From NCBI GenBank assembly GCA_023212725.1, contig JALBYF010000036.1, positions 62,001 through 126,000 of the forward strand: a stretch of DNA of 64,000 nt, read 5' to 3'. The notes under the pieces were generated by a model, which was not told the DNA's origin, did not search any database, and saw only the letters and a program-made list of their open reading frames with translations. The position numbers and the translations under genes are program-made. Shown one piece after another: positions 61,311 to 64,000 of this stretch. Position 1 is the stretch's first letter; every line of letters begins with the position of its first letter. The stretch is from Tranzscheliella williamsii. Its lineage: Eukaryota; Basidiomycota; Ustilaginomycetes; Ustilaginales; Ustilaginaceae.

Positions 61311-62652
61311 CTAGGCGAGCTCCTCGTTGAACATGCGCCCGATGAGCATGCGGCGAATCTCCTGCGTGCCCGCGCCCACCGTGTACAGCCGTGCGTCGCG
61401 CCAGAAGCGCGCCACCGGGTAGTCGTTCGTGTATCCGTTCCCACCCAGCATCTGCATCGCCTCGCTGGTCACCTCGACCGCGCGGTCCGAGCTGTACAGA
61501 ATCGCGCCGGCGCAGTCCTGCGTCCCCGTGTCGTGTCGGTGTCAGTATCGGTATCAGTATCGCGAGCTCAGGCGGCGGAGGAGGGTGGTTAGGGGGGTGA
61601 CTTACGCGGCGGGAGATGTGGCCGCGATCGCACGCGCGGCCGACGGCATAGACGTAGGCGCGCGCGGCGTGCAGCTTGGTGTACATGTCGGCCATCTTGC
61701 CCTGCAGCAGCTGGAACTCGGCGATGCGGCGGCCGAACTGGCGGCGCTGGTGCGCGTACGTGGTCGCATAGTCGAACGCCGCCTGCATCAGCCCCAGCGG
61801 GCCCCCGCTCAGCACGAGCCGCTCCAGGTCCAGCCCCGACATGAGCACCGCGGCACCGCCATTCACCCGGCCCAGCACATTCGCCGCCGGCACGGCAACG
61901 TCGTCAAAGTGGATCTCGCACGTGTCCGAGCCGCGCATCCCCACCTTGTCCAGCTTGGGCAGCTGGCTGAACCCGGGCATGCCCTTTTCCACCAGAAAGG
62001 CGGTGATGCCCTTGGACGCCGCGGCGGGGTCGGTCTTGGCGTAGACGATGAACGTGCTGGCGATCGGCGCGTTGGTGATCCACATCTTGCTGCCGTTCAG
62101 CACGAAGTCGTCGCCGTGGCGCACCGCGGTGGTGGCCATACTGACCACGTCCGAGCCGGCACCGGGCTCGGACATGGCGAGGCTGCCGACCTTGGTGCCG
62201 GCGACGAGGTCGGGGAGATACTTGTCCTTCTGTGCCTGGGTGCCGTGGCGGTTGAGCTGGTTGATGCACAGGTTCGAGTGGGCGCCGTACGAGAGCGCCA
62301 CGGAGCCCGACGCGCGCGAAAGCTCCTCCATGACCAGCGTGTGCTCCAGATACCCCTTGCCCAGCCCGCCGTACTGCTCTGGCACCGTGATGCCCAGCAG
62401 GCCCATCGCGCCCAGCTTGCTCCAGATCTCCCGCGGCGACGTGTTGTCGCGGTCAATGGCCGCCGCCTTGTCCGCAGGCAGCTCGGCAGCCGCAAACGCC
62501 GCCACCGCCTCGCGCAGCTCCGTCTGCTCCTCGCTCAGCCCCGCCACATCCGTGTTGTAGAACGACAGCCCGCGCCGTCCACCAAACCCCCGGCCCACCG
62601 CCACCGCCCGCCGCACCCGCCCACCCCAGCCTCGCAACACCGACATACCCAT
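61311..62652 (-). CDS. Isovaleryl-CoA dehydrogenase, mitochondrial (2 exons)
   Basis: I join 62652-61606 and 61517-61311 (417 residues). The 88-nt phase-0 intron has a GTAAGT donor and a GACGCAG acceptor. The N terminus is Arg-rich and lacks acids, like a mitochondrial presequence. The acyl-CoA dehydrogenase domains follow: [58 protein letters not shown] and [20 protein letters not shown], where the Glu is at the position used as catalytic base in IVD. Exon 2 adds [20 protein letters not shown] and [20 protein letters not shown]. The FAD enzyme oxidises isovaleryl-CoA in leucine breakdown and passes electrons to ETF. The catalytic Glu in the DLER block favours IVD over short/medium-chain enzymes. 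Reading through the intron gives a false 891-residue frame. Confidence 0.93.
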
Positions 62653-63431
62653 GTCCCCTCGTTTCGCTGTGTAGATGCGTTCGCCGTCGTTGGCAGCAGA
62701 TATCCTAGTTCACACGCACCAGCAGATGAGGGCGCAGGAGCAACCCGTGCCCACTCGCCCCCTCTCTTACCCCCTTCGATCGTGTTTGCCCCGCACCGGC
62801 AAGCCGCTCACCTTCCCCGCGCTCTTCGCATTTAGCGGTCGCCCGTCCGTGTCCGCGTAATCTAACATGGGTGCTCGACCCCTAACCAAGCAACTTTTCT
62901 GTATCGAGCGGCTTTTCGTGACGCCAATTAATTGTCTGTTTCGTCGGAAAAGGCGTAGCCAAAATGGGGCAAATAAGGAATAATGGGGCTGGGAGAGATC
63001 CTCCGCCCTTCACCGGCTCAAGCCTCGCACACTGTAACTGCACACAGGATCCACAGACGGAACCTCGACGGTGACAAAGAGGTTCAGAAGCGAGAATGCG
63101 AGACAGTACAAAACGGATGGTGTCCAGGTGCATGTGAGTATAGCATGGGTCGAGCTGACGAGCGAGGCCGGGGGACACGATAGAGTCGCAGCCGTGACAG
63201 AACGGAGCGCAGAGGAAAAGAACCAAGTAGGGTATGTGTGGGTGGGAGACCAATGGCGGGTCGAGAGACCTGGTGACCAAAGACATTGAGCAAGGGGCAT
63301 GCATGGATGGGCCCAAAGGCAAACGTGTGAGCCTGGGCCGAATCGAAATGGGATACGAGAGGCCAGGTCGCGCTGGTCTGGGATGAGAGTGGGGTGCAAA
63401 GCTGGTAGCTGGATTCCAGGCCGGCTGCGCT
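62653..63431. other. Intergenic region upstream of IVD
   Basis: This 779-bp region lies between the IVD start and the LTO1-like stop, both on the minus strand. It should hold the IVD promoter and the LTO1 3' UTR. I see no gene in it. Confidence 0.5.
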
Positions 63432-64000
63432 TCAGTAGCCCAGCTGCGTTGGGTCGACACGTTTACCAGCGACCAGTACAGACTTGCCTGTGTCGGCGCC
63501 GGCGGCGGGGGACGTGCTGTCTTGCTCGGCGTGGCCTGTGCCAGCCTTCGGGCCCGGCGGCGCGGTTCGTGGTGGGACGCCCAGCACGGAGCATGTCAGC
63601 CGGTACTTGGCACGGATGCGTTCCAGCAGCGCCAGCATGTCGAGACCGGCCAGTTCCTCGTCGTTGGCGTCGTGATGCGCGGCGGCCTCCTCGGCCTCGT
63701 CGTCCGCTCGGGCGGCAGCACCCGATGCGGCGGCGTCCAGAGAAACATGGGACGAGCTGTTGCTCATCGGCAAGAAGCGAATCAACCGCTCCAGGCCGGC
63801 CAGGTGCTGCAATTGCTTGGCCTGCTTGCGCGAAGATGGACCCGAAGAACTGGCCTGTTCAAGCGCCGCCTTCCAGGTTAGCGCCAAGCCTTCATAGAAG
63901 CCCACCTCCTCCCACATTTCGTAACCCTTGTCGCGTCCCCACGCTCTGCCTTCGAATCTGCCATGCAGCGCGCCGTGCTCAAAGCCCTGGTCAAAGCCGG
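63432..64000 (-). CDS. LTO1/ORAOV1-like protein with deca-GX3 motif (5' partial)
   Basis: The frame is open to the window edge, so the start codon lies outside; the stop is TGA at 63434-63432. The visible N-terminal part reads GFDQGFEHGALHGRFEGRAW then GRDKGYEMWEEVGFYEG. This places Gly every four residues, the deca-GX3 repeat of the Yae1/Lto1 family. In yeast, Lto1 with Yae1 links the cytosolic Fe-S assembly machinery to the ABC protein Rli1. The GFYEGLALTWKAALEQ segment after the repeat fits Lto1/ORAOV1 better than Yae1. The C-terminal half is longer than in yeast, with an Ala/Asp/Glu-rich insert (GAAARADDEAEEAAAHHDAN). Confidence 0.75.
   Translation of the reverse strand, partial: GFDQGFEHGALHGRFEGRAWGRDKGYEMWEEVGFYEGLALTWKAALEQASSSGPSSRKQAKQLQHLAGLERLIRFLPMSNSSSHVSLDAAASGAAARADDEAEEAAAHHDANDEELAGLDMLALLERIRAKYRLTCSVLGVPPRTAPPGPKAGTGHAEQDSTSPAAGADTGKSVLVAGKRVDPTQLGY

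Noticed and set aside
59977..61605. Extension of the isovaleryl-CoA dehydrogenase frame to 891 residues
   Set aside because: It reads through a GTAAGT intron and then antisense through the 4E-T-like gene. Splicing at 61605/61518 restores the known enzyme C terminus.
1..64000. tRNA genes
   Set aside because: I looked for B-box-like GGTTCGAATCC patterns on both strands. The few partial matches lie in coding sequence or lack an A box, so none is called; tRNAscan-SE would settle it.

Overview
The window is nuclear DNA from a basidiomycete fungus, most likely a smut (Ustilaginomycotina). The evidence is compact GC-rich genes with few short GT-AG introns, eukaryotic proteins throughout (SWI/SNF, ISWI, Paf1, complex I, cytoplasmic ribosomal proteins), long low-complexity extensions on conserved enzymes, and a small run of secreted proteins typical of plant-associated smuts. 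The exact species cannot be read from the sequence. I find 26 protein-coding genes, two cut by the window edges, and no convincing tRNA, rRNA, transposon or CRISPR array.

Layout. Bases 1-9 kb hold the 3' part of a polyQ ARID protein (SWI1-like), a three-exon PhoD-like phosphatase and an Arg/Asp/Tyr-rich unknown. Bases 9.3-13.9 kb hold three consecutive same-strand secreted proteins: two cysteine-poor proteins that look like diverged paralogues (candidate effectors) and a GH45 endoglucanase. Bases 14.6-24.6 kb hold a tricalbin, a divergent pair of mitochondrial genes (CBP3-like complex III assembly factor and PTC6-like phosphatase) and a disordered unknown with a duplicated amphipathic motif. 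Bases 26.4-37.5 kb hold an ITC1/ACF1-type ISWI subunit, a DUF2985 membrane protein, the 75-kDa complex I subunit and the Hsp90 co-chaperone AHA1. Bases 38.7-48.3 kb hold a bZIP protein, a NIP30/FAM192A-type protein, importin alpha, GTP cyclohydrolase II with a long N-terminal extension and a PPZ-type phosphatase. Bases 50.3-64 kb hold head-to-head ribosomal protein genes eL30 and eL37, LEO1, four-exon MGM101, a 4E-T-like eIF4E-binding protein, isovaleryl-CoA dehydrogenase and the 3' part of an LTO1-like gene.

Most genes are unrelated housekeeping functions. The links I can support are the secreted cluster, divergent promoters (CBP3/PTC6, eL30/eL37, LEO1/MGM101) and several mitochondrial genes (CBP3, PTC6, NDUFS1, MGM101, IVD). 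Recurring features of interest are phase-2 introns whose GTAAGT donor makes an immediate stop codon, and short minisatellites of 17-25 bp in 5' regions.
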